Assembly: GCF_037042905.1 (NCBI RefSeq)
Contig: NC_087254.1
Coordinates: 19,586,603-19,650,602, forward strand
Length of the DNA stretch: 64,000 bases
Direction of reading: 5' to 3'
DNA from: Lytechinus pictus
Taxonomy: Eukaryota > Echinodermata > Echinoidea > Temnopleuroida > Toxopneustidae
In this document: piece after piece, positions 47,291 through 58,912 of the stretch
Layout: the number at the start of each line of letters is the position of its first letter
Numbering within the stretch: the stretch's first letter is position 1
Made by a program: the position numbers and the translations under genes
The notes under the pieces: generated by a model
Databases searched by the model: none
Seen by the model: the letters and a program-made list of their open reading frames with translations, nothing else
Told to the model about the DNA's origin: nothing

Positions 47291-49071
47291 TGTTACGCGG
47301 GAAGAAAACCCGCTTGGTCAGTAGAGATCGATTGTTTTGAGGTCATTGGTCAAGCTACTCAGTGAGGAGAGCGATCAGTCAGAGAGTCCTGTAGGATCCA
47401 GATAATTTAGATCTCAATCCTGTCGAGGTATGTTGATTGATATGTGCTATTTTATAAGAGAAGAATATCTATGTTTTGGAATATATCATCTCTAAATCAT
47501 GAACTAGAATTAGAGCATTGAATCGTAATTTTTCTGTTATGTCAAGGATACCTACTACGTGGCATGTTACGTAACAATGAATGTGTGTATATATGTATCG
47601 GGTACCTATCGATTCAAGATGGTATCACTCTTTCCTTTTTGTCTTGGAATTGCCGAATTGGAGGACTATATTTATGTAGTTGTATTTCTTTAACGTGTAT
47701 TTAAATAGACGATGAGTAGAATTTATCAATGTGAATAATTCGTAAACCGGGAGATTTGGTAAATGGTAGCCTCAAGGTTAGGCAAGGTCAAATCGTTTCG
47801 TACTGATGGTTTCGATTAATTATCGATTTAACTTAATATTTTCGCCAGTTCAGTTATATATTTTAGATTTTAAAATGATACGTGATCAATTGATATTATA
47901 CAATCATATATATTAAGGATTGGTGTATCGTTTATTTATTTAGGAGTTCGAATGTTCATTTGTTGATGGAACTAGCTGGATTGTGATGATTTCTGGGTTT
48001 TCTACGAAGGTACGAAAAGTTATGAATTTTCCTTGTAATTTAATGACTGTGTTGTTCGAAGTGATATCTTATAATATTAGGATAAGAATGATTGGTGAAT
48101 TTGATTTTTTTCCTTCGAGCATTGAAGGCTTTAATGATAACTTTTTCATTAGATCACGGTGTTTGAATTAATAATTCTATTTTTTGTCAATATGATGTTA
48201 AGAACATTTACAGTTAATCGATTCTAATTTCCCTGTAAGATGTATAGAAACCTAAAAGGTATTATGATATAGTTGAATAGTTACTCATGCAAATGTATGT
48301 TATTATTTATTTTAGATTGCAGTGTTGGGTACCGGAATCTGACCCTAGAAAGTGATTGTTTTGGTCCTTGGTATGGTTTTTAACCTGTATCTGCCCTAGT
48401 CGGGTGAGTCAAGATGGCCGTACTTAAAAGATTGATACGTGCAGCATTTTTTACCAAAATTAACGGTGTTTTGTGATCGATTACGAAAGTTTGAATTTGT
48501 TGACATATATAAAAGATTGATATATTTGGAAGAATGTTTCCAAAGTTTGCTATATAAATTGTGAATTCATATATTTTACAATGAAAGAAACTATTGCAAA
48601 AGAGGTCGATTTAAGCTTAGAAACATATAATATCTATGATATTTGTGACTATTTAATTATCGATAGTTGTATTAATAACTTGTTATAAATATTATTACTT
48701 TTCGCATATTATCGAGCGCAGACTGATATCTAGTTATATAATTGCAGATCATTAAAAAAATAAAAATAAACGCAATGTAGTGGCCTGCTCAGTGATCGAC
48801 AGGTGTACTCGTAATATTAAGAGTTTATATTCTGTCTTGACATGTAAATGCTTTATTCATGCTGTAATGATATTTTGAACATTATACTCATGTTCTTTAT
48901 TGTTTCTCTCTTTTCTGCTTGCAGAGGTTTTTTTTCCAATTTGTTATATACTGAACAACTGTTGTGCTCAAGTGGGAAATTAAATTCCGCTCACAACCTA
49001 CAACTCTCGTCGTATCGTGTCTTGTGTTCTGGAGTGTCCTGACAACTTCCCCCAAAACCCAGAATACTACA
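47291..49071 (+). repeat. Second long terminal repeat, shared between units
   Basis: Almost identical to the left LTR. I noted one A/G change near its start (TGTTACACGGG versus TGTTACGCGGG), a 7-bp insertion (extra ATTTTAG near 47865) and one C/T change. It serves as 3' LTR of the complete unit and 5' LTR of the truncated one. The same start uncertainty applies (identity begins at 47205). Confidence 0.9.
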
Positions 49072-49073
49072 AG

Positions 49074-49091
49074 TGGTGTCAGAAGTGGGAT
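49074..49091 (+). other. tRNA primer-binding site, second unit
   Basis: Same TGGTGTCAGAAGTGGGAT sequence and two-base spacing after the second LTR. Confidence 0.85.
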
Positions 49092-49315
49092 AGAACTTGA
49101 GCATCGATAGACGGCAACTAAGAAGCAAGAAAAGAAGAACATCATTAGACGGAAACCAAGAAGCAAGAAAGAAAACCTCCGACTTTGGTTGTATGGTAAA
49201 CGTAGTGTAATTTTACTGTGGAAGAAAATACTACTTTTGAAACAAATGCCATAGTTTTTTTTCCTAATTGTAGACAGCAGGTTCCATTTGTTTGAATCAT
49301 ACTTACTGAGTGAGG

Positions 49316-51121
49316 ATGCCAAGGAACACTAACTCAGAGGATGATGCTCCAAGGGGAGCTACGGCCCAGCCCTTAGCTCCAGGTCTAGCTGAAATGATGG
49401 CAGCATTGACGGGGGCTTTCCAAAGTCTGCAATCACCGAGGGGTTTACCAGCGGTAAAGCTGAGTAAGTTTGGTGGGTTCCCCCGGAAACATGGAGACCC
49501 GACAATCAATGAATGGCTCCAAGAATTTGATGAATATTGTAGCTATTATCAACTGAAGAGGAAAGAAGAGGCTCAGGTACTATTGACTCATCTGACAGAT
49601 TCGGCCAAAGACGAAGCGAGGCTGTATGACTCTACGGTCAGGGAGGACAGTACGGCATTGAAGCAGGCTTTGAAGTCTCGTTATGGCCTAAAGGAGACTG
49701 TACAACCATTGACCACGGAATTACATGCCAGAGTACAAAGGCCAGGTGAAACGTTGGCAGATTTCAGTAGTGCACTTATTCGCTTGCACGATCGAATGGA
49801 AGCTGCAGCGACAGGTGATGAGCGATCAGCATTGATCATGCTGAGGAACAATACATTGAAAGAACGGTTTGTAACTGGTGTGAGAGACAAACAGATTCAG
49901 AGGGAGATTCGACGTATCATGTTTAGCACTGAGGATAAATCCTTTATTGATATGCGAAGAGAAGTTCTGCGAATGTTCCAGGATGAGGACACAGTTTCTC
50001 CTAAAGCTAGTATTAGGGAATGTGAAGTAGAGGCGGCGAGAGCATCGGTAAATACTGAGGATCAGACAATTCAAAACATGAAAAGTGAGATCACCGAGTT
50101 AAAGGAGACTTTGAAAGAGGTTGTTCAAGTGATGAAAGGCATGAAAAGCAATCCTAAACAAAACTCACCACCTTTTTGCTACAACTGTAATAAGAAAGGA
50201 CACTTGAAAAGAGAATGTCGCTCACCTCCTCTCTGCTATGGATGTAAGCAAGTAGGTCACATGAGAAAGGACTGCCCCAATGGGTCAGGTACACGACAAA
50301 ATCCAAGAAGTCCTCAAGGAGCAGACATGATGCCTCAAGAAGAACAAGTTCAAGGAAATGTCAGAAGCTTGTCAGCTGGTGGGAATGAGAAAACACTCAG
50401 CTTGGTATCATCGTGTCCAAAGTCAGTAGTTGGAATAGCAGGGGTACCCACAGGCTGTATTCTAGACACAGGAGCAGAAGCTAGTCTTATTCCGGTATCC
50501 TACTATGAAGGGAAACTGAGGGAAGTTATTGGTCCTCTTGATGGTAGTGGCGATGGTATTAGAGTTGTTGGGATCCATGATAGCGTAGTACCGGTGGTAG
50601 GATACATCCATACCACCATGACCCTGAATGGCGAATCCTTTGAAGTAGGTTTTCTGGTTGTTAATGACGAGTTGCAAACCAAGAAGAAGACAGACTATCC
50701 TGTTCTCCTCGGCTGCAATGCACTTTGGCCAGTAGTCAAGAAGAAAGTCTACAAAGATGATGATGAGAACTGGAAACTTGTTGAGGTGGCTCTCAAGTTG
50801 TCACGTGAGAACCGAGAGGTTGCTACCCCAAACACTCTCTTGACCTCCAAAGAAAGGAGAATCCTCCCGCCGTTGACAGTTCATCGAGTAGAATACCAGA
50901 TGAATGATGCACCTTCCTTTGAGTATACTGAGAAGAGTATTCTGATAGGCACAGACTGTCAGGTCAACAACATCAATCCTCTAGTAGGGAAAGGACTGGA
51001 TGTCTATGACACTTGTTTGGAAGCTGACGGACAAGAACTTCAAGTAACTGTTGCAAATAGGTCCACTCAACAATTAGAGATCACTCAGGGCATGGTTCTT
51101 GCATCGGCTACCCAAAGCTAA
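49316..51121 (+). pseudogene. Truncated gag-protease of second Ty3/gypsy unit
   Basis: It reads from ATG 49316 through gag, both zinc knuckles and the protease (DTGAEAS). It is then cut at 51115, after a codon run identical to the intact copy, and ends two codons later at a chance TAA (51119-51121). About 600 residues remain; reverse transcriptase, RNase H and integrase are missing. Differences from the intact copy are few (I to V, Q to R, C to Y). Either a deletion or a recombination breakpoint removed the rest. Confidence 0.95.
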
Positions 51122-51489
51122 GTTCAAACCCCGGGGTTCAAACACCAAACACAAAATGAAACGGGTGGGACTAGTCTTTGCTGTGTTGGCAGGCAGGATC
51201 AGGATCGATCGCCAATCAAATTGGTAAGTGCTACATACTCGTTCCGATTTCCCCTGTAAATCAAAGCCAGGAAATTGGCCATTATTTTTCATACGTTAAT
51301 CTACGAATCATTAAAATACACATACCTTTGTCTAACAGCAAAACAGCTTGAATGAAATAAAACAAAATTTTCTGGGCACAGTGCGCGGCCATCTTGACTC
51401 GTCACATGCACACTCCATGAAATATTCCCGGATGTTATTTTTTGTTTGTAAACATGAAGGTCAATGCACTTTTTCCCCTCATAAAACGG

Positions 51490-52601
51490 TAGGGGAAGGC
51501 GGGGTAAGTTGTGACACTTTTTGCATTTTTCATGTTAGAATTGATATGAATAATAATATTGTAGAAATAAGTACCTTGCCTTTAAATTTGATTCTTGGGA
51601 AATATTTTTCACACATATATATAAGCGCGGTAGCTCAGTCGGTAGAGCGGGGGTTTCGGATTCCGGTGACCCGGGTTCGATTCCCAAGTGGTGCGCTAGT
51701 GCCCTTTGGTAAGGCATTTATCCTTATTACCAGGTCCCTCGGAGAGGACCTTAAGCCGTCGGTCCCCTGGTTGCTTGCTCACAGGCATTCGTGCTTTCTT
51801 AGCAGTCAGGTAAAAACCTCGATATAACATAACATAACTGTCTACCCCCCCCCCCCCCCCACTGAAAGCCATTAATTGTGACCTTTGAAAAAATCCGATG
51901 TCAAATGGCTCAACTTGTCCCATCTGTGGGGTTAGTTGTGCCACCTTCTGGGGTAAGTTGAGCCACAAAAACTATGTACAAAATGTATGCGGGAAAAACC
52001 AACATGCCAATTTTTTATTAAAAGTCTTTTCATGCACTTGCTAATTCTTTCTATATACAAACATCCTCTAAAAGTAAAATAACTGTCATGTGGTTTTGCT
52101 TTCTGCCTGCATATCAATGGCTTTTTAAAGATATTTTTTCTATTATACATTACCATAAGAATTACCATGGCTCGATCAACTTGCCCCATGTTGGCTGGCT
52201 CAACTTACCCCAGTCCGAACTTCATGCGATATTTTCACATCCACACATTTCCTATGCTTCCATCATGTAAAAGACTATGACAAGACTGAGAATCCATATA
52301 ACTGGACTAACAATATTGTTCTTATTTCTTTATTATATTTAAATACGTGTGTGGGTAAAAAGCACTGATCTATTTCACACCCTTTTCTACTTTTTGGGCT
52401 GAAATTTGTATTTTAATTTCCCTCTAAAAAAGTACTTTTTGTTTCAAAGTTGAAAACAATGTGGTGGGGTTAGTGCTGGTTATGCAATGGGTCATCATGA
52501 TCAATACATGACATCACCACAATGTCTGACCCATTCATTATTGGCCTGGGGCTGGTAGCTCAACTTGCCCCTATATGCTCAACTTACCCCGCCTTCCCCT
52601 A
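51490..52601. mobile_element. DNA transposon remnant with GGGGAAGGCGGGG ends
   Basis: The left end TAGGGGAAGGCGGGGTAAGTT is matched by the inverted right end AACTTACCCCGCCTTCCCCTA. Related words (GGGTAAGTTGAGCCAC, GGCTCAACTTACCCC) recur inside. It is about 1.1 kb including an inserted SINE. No transposase frame was seen, so it is non-autonomous. A TA flanks each end. Confidence 0.85.
51625..51838 (+). mobile_element. tRNA-derived SINE
   Basis: The head (51625-51697) has a perfect pol III A box, TAGCTCAGTCGG (51631-51642), and a B box, GGTTCGATTCC (51674-51684). The acceptor stem is largely unpaired, so it is not a functional tRNA. The body contains GAGAGGACCTTAAGCCGTCGG, which resembles the conserved core of a widespread animal SINE superfamily (recalled, not searched). 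The element ends in a short ATAAC tandem tail. It is inserted inside the TIR transposon 51490-52601. Confidence 0.9.
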
Positions 52602-52604
52602 TAG

Positions 52605-52715
52605 TTGAAGAAAGGTGCAGAATAAAGGCTTCGGGAATAAGCTATAGCTTTATTTTGCACCTTTCTTCAAGGTAGCTAGCTTATTCCCGAAGCCTTTATT
52701 CTGCACCTTTCTTCA
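52605..52715. repeat. Three-part inverted repeat
   Basis: TTGAAGAAAGGTGCAGAATA ... GGCTTCGGGAATAAGC (52605-52646) is followed by a short inverted copy (52650-52670) and a full inverted copy (52673-52715). It starts only a few bases after the end of the TIR transposon. Confidence 0.85.
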
Positions 52716-52716
52716 A

Positions 52717-54452
52717 AGATGATTCGGGGGGGGGAAGAAAATATTGAAATAAAAAAAAAGATGTACAATCGCAAAAAGAAGATCGAGGAATAGAAGAGAA
52801 AAAGGGAGGAGGAAGAAGAGCCTGATGAGGCGAAGGGGGGGGGGTCGCCGTGGGAGAATAGTCATGCATGTACGAGAAAATGGAAAGAGGAACGAAGTAA
52901 GCAAGTATAGCATGAGAGGAGAGATAGGTTATATAGAGGGTGGAATTAGAGGAGAAAGAGGAGGAGGAACTATTATGATCGAGAGAAGAAAAGAAAACAG
53001 AGATTAGATCGTACGGTTGTAATTTTCATACGTTTTTTGTTTTGTTTTTTGTTGTTGTTGAACGAGAGAAAAAAATGGAACTATAAAATTTAGACTTGAA
53101 ACTGAAGCTCCAACCACAATTACTCCGTTTTCATGATGACGTTATTGTTATAATTCAAATAAATAACAGTCCATTTACTGAGTCTTTGCAAAAGTAATAT
53201 TATAATCAGCGGGTTAGAAGTGAAATTGTATGAAACTGAAACTATAGTGTATTCGATACCACTCAACTTTTATCATGAAGGTATTTATAGGCTGGAAGTT
53301 CATATATCAAATGCTATATAGTACATTTTTTCCGAGATCGGATCGCAAACGAAACGTTGAAAGTGCACCGGGCTGTATCAGTTTTACCTTAATTTTAATC
53401 ATTCGTATTTTCACTTCAGCCAGCGGTGACACCGGGGGTGGGGGGCATGGGGATGTCCCCCCGATCCCATTTGATGGAACCCCATAAATTTGAAACAATG
53501 GAGAAAGTAGAGTATAATCTGCCTTTACCCCAAACATGTTCTTTGTCCCCACTACCCCCTAAAAAAATCGTGGTGCCATATACCCTGCATGTGGTAGAAA
53601 AAGGAGGCAGGGGATTTGGGTGTCAGTATATTCGGGGGGTTTCATCACCCCCCCTCCCCTCCAATATGATTGTGAAAATCAGACTACTTCATTTCAGAAA
53701 TGAAGGAACAGAGAGCATAGGATCTGTGTAAAGGTCATGATCACGATCATCGTCAACAAAAGAAAACAGTAGGCCAAAACATGTCGATAATACAAAAATG
53801 TATTTTATTCAGTCTTTTGATAAGAACAATTCCTTATGGCGTAAATTCATGAATACTTTCTTTTTTTTAAAGTAAATAACAAAAGTTTGATCACAATTGA
53901 ATGATTAACACAACGCAATAACAATTTTGAAATAATTCAATCATCAAGTTACAAATATTTCCCGACAACAAATGGATATCAAATTGCAAAACAAAATAAA
54001 ATATATGTATAATAAAATGTAATCAATTTTACAGTCAAGTTTGAGATTTGTTTTGTTCACATCAACAATCATGAATAATTCTGAATACATGAATCAAAAT
54101 GAAATATACAATAACGTAGATTTTTTTTTCATAATATTATTATAATTACAAGGTATAACAAATGGCATGAATTATTTTGCAGGGTGGATTGAAAAAGTTT
54201 GAGTGAATAAAAATGACTGGAAAAGATTTCAGAAATAAATATACAAAATGAAAAATAACGGTTAACGTTTTTTTTTAAGTCGATCTAGGCTGGTATACTA
54301 CCGAGTTGCGAGGCGTTGGAGAATATCATCTCGCATACCCCGGGCTTAATACACGTGACTCGACACAAGAGGTCGAGGCCAGGATCGGCAATATGTGGCG
54401 ACGAGGCCGGCCTCGACTGCGTCCCTGCTAAAGTATTAAGGGTGATTTTAGA
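52717..54452. other. No gene seen
   Basis: A purine-rich stretch with G runs (52727-52990), a GC-run-rich stretch (53420-53660) and AT-rich DNA (53780-54280). No exon with conserved sequence or splice pattern was found. Confidence 0.5.
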
Positions 54453-54627
54453 CAGGGGCGGGGGGGGGGGGGGGCTGGGGGCTTCATCCCCCACTTTTTT
54501 CCAAAACCGTGTACAAAAACGTAAAAATGACCATATGATTGTGATTTTTTGCATGGTCAGCTCCCCCCCCCCCCCACACACACTTGTGGCTCAGCCCCCC
54601 ACTTTGAAAACCGTTCCGCGGCCCCTG
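54453..54627. mobile_element. GC-ended MITE, copy 3
   Basis: The right end GTTCCGCGGCCCCTG is intact. The left end has been reduced to CAGGGGC followed by a long G run. The interior shows CCAAAACCGTGTACAAAAACG and GATTGTGATTTTTTGCATGG, as in copy 1. It lies downstream of the canopy-like gene. Confidence 0.85.
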
Positions 54628-54796
54628 TTAGATGCGGTAAGAAAGGAGAACGAAGAAAATTAGAATACATTTGTAGAAAATGAAAATAACACTGTATATG
54701 AGCTTGTTACGCAAATGTCATAGAAATGTTATAACAGTCAACCCCCAAAATGAGAAAAATTACGTCACCTTAATGCCATCATCTTACCCCAACTCT

Positions 54797-54802
54797 TTTA
54801 TT
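54797..54802 (-). terminator. Candidate poly(A) signal of the canopy-like gene
   Basis: AATAAA on the minus strand, about 80 bp after the stop codon at 54883. Confidence 0.5.
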
Positions 54803-54882
54803 AAGCGCTGGAACTATCCTTCAATATAATTTAAATGTGGTAAATTAAGGTCTTTCATCTACAATAAAGTTTTCTATAATCA

Positions 54883-57800
54883 TTAAAGTTCATCCTTCTC
54901 CTCTGCCTTCTTCTTTGATTCAGACTTTGATGATTTTTTGCTCGACTTCTTTTTATCTTTCTTCTCATCTTTGGCTTCTTCCTTCTTCTCGGCCGGTGGT
55001 TCGTCGACGGCCTCGTCGACAGTCTCGTCAGCAGTCTCTTCTTTACTAGCTTTTGTCGCGGCCAATATTTTTCGTTTGCTCTGCATGGTTAGGAAGGAAA
55101 AACAACTAAAACTGTAAAATCGAACGAGGCGGAGATTGAGAAGGAGGAGGAGCATATACAAAGACAGTAATATACAAATTTACCAAATAGGAAACGGAGT
55201 TCAAATATCTTTCCTTTTTTTTCAATTTTAAAGGAAAGTGTTTTGTCCACCTTTCTGATTCGTGACATTGAAATCCAAAATATCCCCCGACTGAACCTTT
55301 CCTATTATTTTGTCAGTGCGAATTAGACTATATTATACTAACCGGTCCTTCATATTTATTTATTCTGAAATTAGAACGATCGACGCCTCGACAGATATCG
55401 GTGGTGATCCAACAGAGTTCGATTTCCTGCTCGTCTTCAGGAAGACCATTCATCAGAGCAGCTTTGATCTCGGTTTTATAATTATCTGTAAAGCGAGGAG
55501 GTGGGGGGGGGGGTGGGGGGGTATTTAGGAAAAGAGAGCAAAGATACCAAGTATGTAAAATCGAAAATGTGAATAAGATTATGATGAAGGCACGAGTCAT
55601 TACTATATGCATATCTTAATAGTTGTGGGCCTGAGACGTGTCTTCTATATGATTAGTGAGTTTTAGGCTATACTCTAAATATTTGATTTGATTTGATTTG
55701 AATTATTTTATTTTATTTAAACACGTTAAAAATCCCTCCATACCAATAATATTAGACTTTCGACACTCTTTTAAATGCCTCTCTGATGAGATAGCGATTC
55801 AACTTTGAGTAGATTGTTTCTATGTAAAAACAAAACATAAAAGACATGAAAGCGAAACTTCGAGGGATAATATAGGCGAAATAAGAATTCCATCGGTTGA
55901 TATATGCAAACAGTAATGTCAATTATTGAATCACATTTTTCATATTTTTCTTTATCTTCCTAACTTTCACCAACATTTTTTCGTCGTCGTCATTAACATC
56001 CCAGTCATAATTATCATCATCATCATCGTCATTATCATATTATCATCATCATCATCGCCGTCGTCATTATCACCACCACCATCATCATCATCATCATCAA
56101 TATCATTATTATCATCATCATTATCAACATCATCATCATAATCATCATCATTATCGACATCATCAGCATCACCATCATCAACATCATCAACAACATCATC
56201 ATCATCATATTATCATCATCATCATCATCATCCTTCCCCTCAACATTAACGGTGTCGTCATCAATCCTCTCCTTCCCCCTCCCTCCTCTTAGTTACCCCC
56301 TGATCCGATCCTATATAGCCCTACTAATCCCCGCCCATCTCGTTCTATCTCTCTCCTCATCTTACCTGTCCAATAATCACAAACTTTCTTCATTGTAGGT
56401 GGACTAAACTCGTATTGATTTAACCTCTGTGCCTCACAGATCCCTCGCATTGAATTTGTCACTGTCTTTTCTGTTCTTTTCCCCTTCCCGAGGATCTTGT
56501 TCGTCTCTTTATTCATTCAAACAACAATGGAAAGATCAAATATAGCTTTTAATGATATTTGTTGGATATTCTATTCCTGTTTTTTTTTTCTTTTAGAGAG
56601 TAAATATTTCGTTATTTTCATATATCACACAAGTTCAAATAAGAACTATTTTCATAAACAAACAACAATATAAATCACCTTCCTTGGAAATATATCATAC
56701 AAGGAAAACCTTTTACTCAGAATAAAACCAGTTATCATAAGTATAATAATCCATACTAAATAAATCGTACTTATATAGCATCGTTTCAATGAAAACATTA
56801 AAATATAAAATTACGGTAACAAAATTCAAGCTAAATAAGCATCAAACATCAAAATTATGAAGAATCAGAATATGAAAACGTGAATCATGAAATAATTTAT
56901 TTCAGTTGAATATTGTGTACCGTAAATTTTTCTATTTTTTTTTCATTATTATTCATGCTGATGTTGCTGTTGATTATTAATATATTCATTCATTCTAAAG
57001 TTATTTTTTATAAACACACGGTGACAATCATGAACCATAAAAACATATCTTACTCGGCATTCAATGTATTTGCAAAGACATATAGGCCTAGTATATCATA
57101 AGCCTATTACAATAAAATTAAAATCATCCTCAGCATTTCAATATAACAAGTAACTTTCTTACCTGCTATTACAGCATGACAGCCTTCACAAACAACCTCT
57201 GTAAGTAAAAAAAAAAATAGATTTCTATATTTGAGTCTGTGTAATATCAAAGAAAAAAGATCGAGCCGCAAATTATACAGTGCGTCCCACAAAAAACGAA
57301 ACCGAGATTTATCGATGATTTATCATAACTTAATCGCAAATACAATAGACAAATGACCTACCATTTTAAAGCTTAGAATCTCCTCTTTCGTCTGAAATTA
57401 CTTAGATTATTTCATATTCACGCATGAGTGAGCAAAAACAATTTGAAAAGGGGATACCAAAAAGTCACTTGGCGGGCCGTATCTGGGTTTTAAAAAGAAA
57501 ACCACATTTTTAAAAGGTTCAATATCTGCTCTTTAATTTGATACCTCAATTACAGAAAATGGTCAAGAAATAACAAAGTTCTGGTTATTTGAAATAAGGC
57601 TTGAATTTCAATAATTTCATAAAATGAAAAGGTTTTACAGGCTAGCGTTCAAACTCACTCGACACTCCGTTTTGTTGATGATCAGCCATGCATTAAGTCT
57701 TTTGTTACCGTGCGATAGCTTCAGTGGGAAACCGGTGAAAACACGTTTATTTAATGAAATTATGGAAATACAAGCATTGTTTCGAGGGATCATAACTTTT

Positions 57801-58510
57801 TTTACTACTTGACCATTTTCTGTGATTTAGGTATCAAAGAAAAGAGAAGATATTGAACTTTTTAGTCATGTGATTTATTTTTTGAAATTCAGATACCCCC
57901 CGCCAAATGAGTTTTTGGCATCCTCTCTTCGAATTGTTTTTGCTCAATCATGCGTGAATGAGGAATAATCTAAGTAATACCAGATGAAAGAGGAGATTCT
58001 AAGCTTTACATTGGTAGGTCATTTGTCTATTTTATATATGATTAAGTTATGATAAATCATCGCTAAATCTCGGTTTCGTTTTTTCTGGGACGCACTGTAG
58101 ATGTAGCTCGTTCCCATGTTTACCTCATTTCCACAATTTGCTAATAATCTCGTCTGTTCATCTAATAACATTTTACGATACTTGTTACATCAACTTTATA
58201 ACTCTTTCTCTAAATTAACTCGTTCCAGACCTAATACTAACTAACTTAATTGTTTCCACATGCAAGACTTGACTTCTTCCCTAAAACTGTGAGTTAAAGT
58301 TGTGGTAGAGCTATATAATTTTGTTATGAATTTGTCTATCATACTTTCTATCATACATCTATCATACATTAAAGATTCATTAAATTTTGTTATCGGTTTC
58401 TTACCTTTAGCAAATTTGGTTGGTTTCATCTCACCGTGAACGAAGTCAACAGCCAACAGGATGACGACCAAGGTCGAAAGTAAAGATGGAAGCGAGAAGC
58501 TCATCATCAT
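54883..58510 (-). CDS. Saposin/canopy-like ER-resident protein with KDEL
   Basis: Five exons, 58405-58510, 57163-57198, 56366-56506, 55343-55485 and 54883-55080, join in phase to a protein of 207 residues. It opens with a signal peptide (MMMSFSLPSLLSTLVVILLA, likely cleaved after VHG). A six-cysteine domain follows: CEGC, GIC, KVC, ELC and DIC. The spacing and the final LC...TDIC match the canopy (CNPY/PRAT4, DUF3456) branch of saposin-like folds. A lysine/glutamate-rich tail of about 65 residues ends in KDEL, the ER-retrieval signal. Canopy proteins act as ER co-chaperones for surface receptors such as Toll-like and growth-factor receptors. The start was chosen as the first of three adjacent methionines. 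Exon 2 is only 36 bp, and donors of exons 1-3 are GTAAGA. Overall similarity to any one canopy member is weak, so the family call is moderate; that the gene is real is nearly certain. Confidence 0.75.
55990..56240. repeat. (ATC/ATT)n microsatellite
   Basis: About 250 bp of ATC/ATT/ACC triplets within the intron between exons 3 and 4 of the canopy-like gene. Same triplet type as the large satellite at 4780-6300, but without its higher-order spacer. Confidence 0.9.
57278..58097. mobile_element. 820-bp mariner-like MITE with long inverted repeats
   Basis: The ends are CAGTGCGTCCCACAAAAAAC and its inverse, flanked by TA on both sides (57276-57277 and 58098-58099). The two halves are inverted copies for about 290 bp each, including TGATTTATCATAACTTAATC and AGGAGATTCTAAGCTTTA. 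A 62-codon frame in the middle resembles no transposase. It occupies most of intron 1 of the canopy-like gene. Confidence 0.9.
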
Positions 58511-58912
58511 TGTAAATGTTAAGGCTGTATACAGTTAAAAAAAGTTTGAAATTGAAAATGTCTCTTTTAATATAGCAAATTATATCCCGAGACCCGTTCG
58601 ACCGTCACAGCTTAATTATTTGGTGAATAACTGTTGTTTAACAACACAGGCTTAATTAATTGTAATGATCGATGAGGGATAATTGATAAATATAATTCAA
58701 AGAGAGGCGAGGCAGAGAAAGATATGAACGGAAGAGCTGGTATGGAAAGGGGAAAAAAGAGGTGAAGAAAGAAAAGAGAGAAAGAAATGGAGATGGAGGG
58801 GGGGGGTGAGAGAAAGAGGAAGCTATAGAGCTGTATGCAGCAGTCGAAAAAAAAGTTCCAGAACTGTTAGTAAGAATGCATGCGAGCTGAAAATTCGTAC
58901 CTGATCGACGTT

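Larger units (their letters stand above)
39777..51115 (+). mobile_element. Ty3/gypsy tandem array: LTR-internal-LTR-truncated internal
   Basis: A segment of about 3.9 kb (39777-43680) recurs almost perfectly at 47205-51115. It comprises the LTR, the primer-binding site and the first third of gag-pol. Between them lies the rest of a complete internal region. The result is one full element sharing its right LTR with a second element, which is broken off in mid-pol at 51115. I saw only about seven differences between the repeats (one a 7-bp indel), so the array is very young. No right-hand LTR or target duplication can be found for the truncated unit. Confidence 0.95.

Noticed and set aside
51625-51697. 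Functional tRNA gene
   Set aside because: A and B boxes are perfect, but the acceptor stem does not pair properly and a SINE body with an ATAAC tail follows directly.
54316-54663. 115-codon plus-strand frame downstream of the canopy-like gene
   Set aside because: It runs through a GC-ended MITE with G and C homopolymers; its glycine/proline runs come from those.
57624-57812. 62-codon frame as a transposase fragment
   Set aside because: It lies between and partly within inverted repeats of a MITE and contains no DDE or helix-turn-helix feature that I can recognise.
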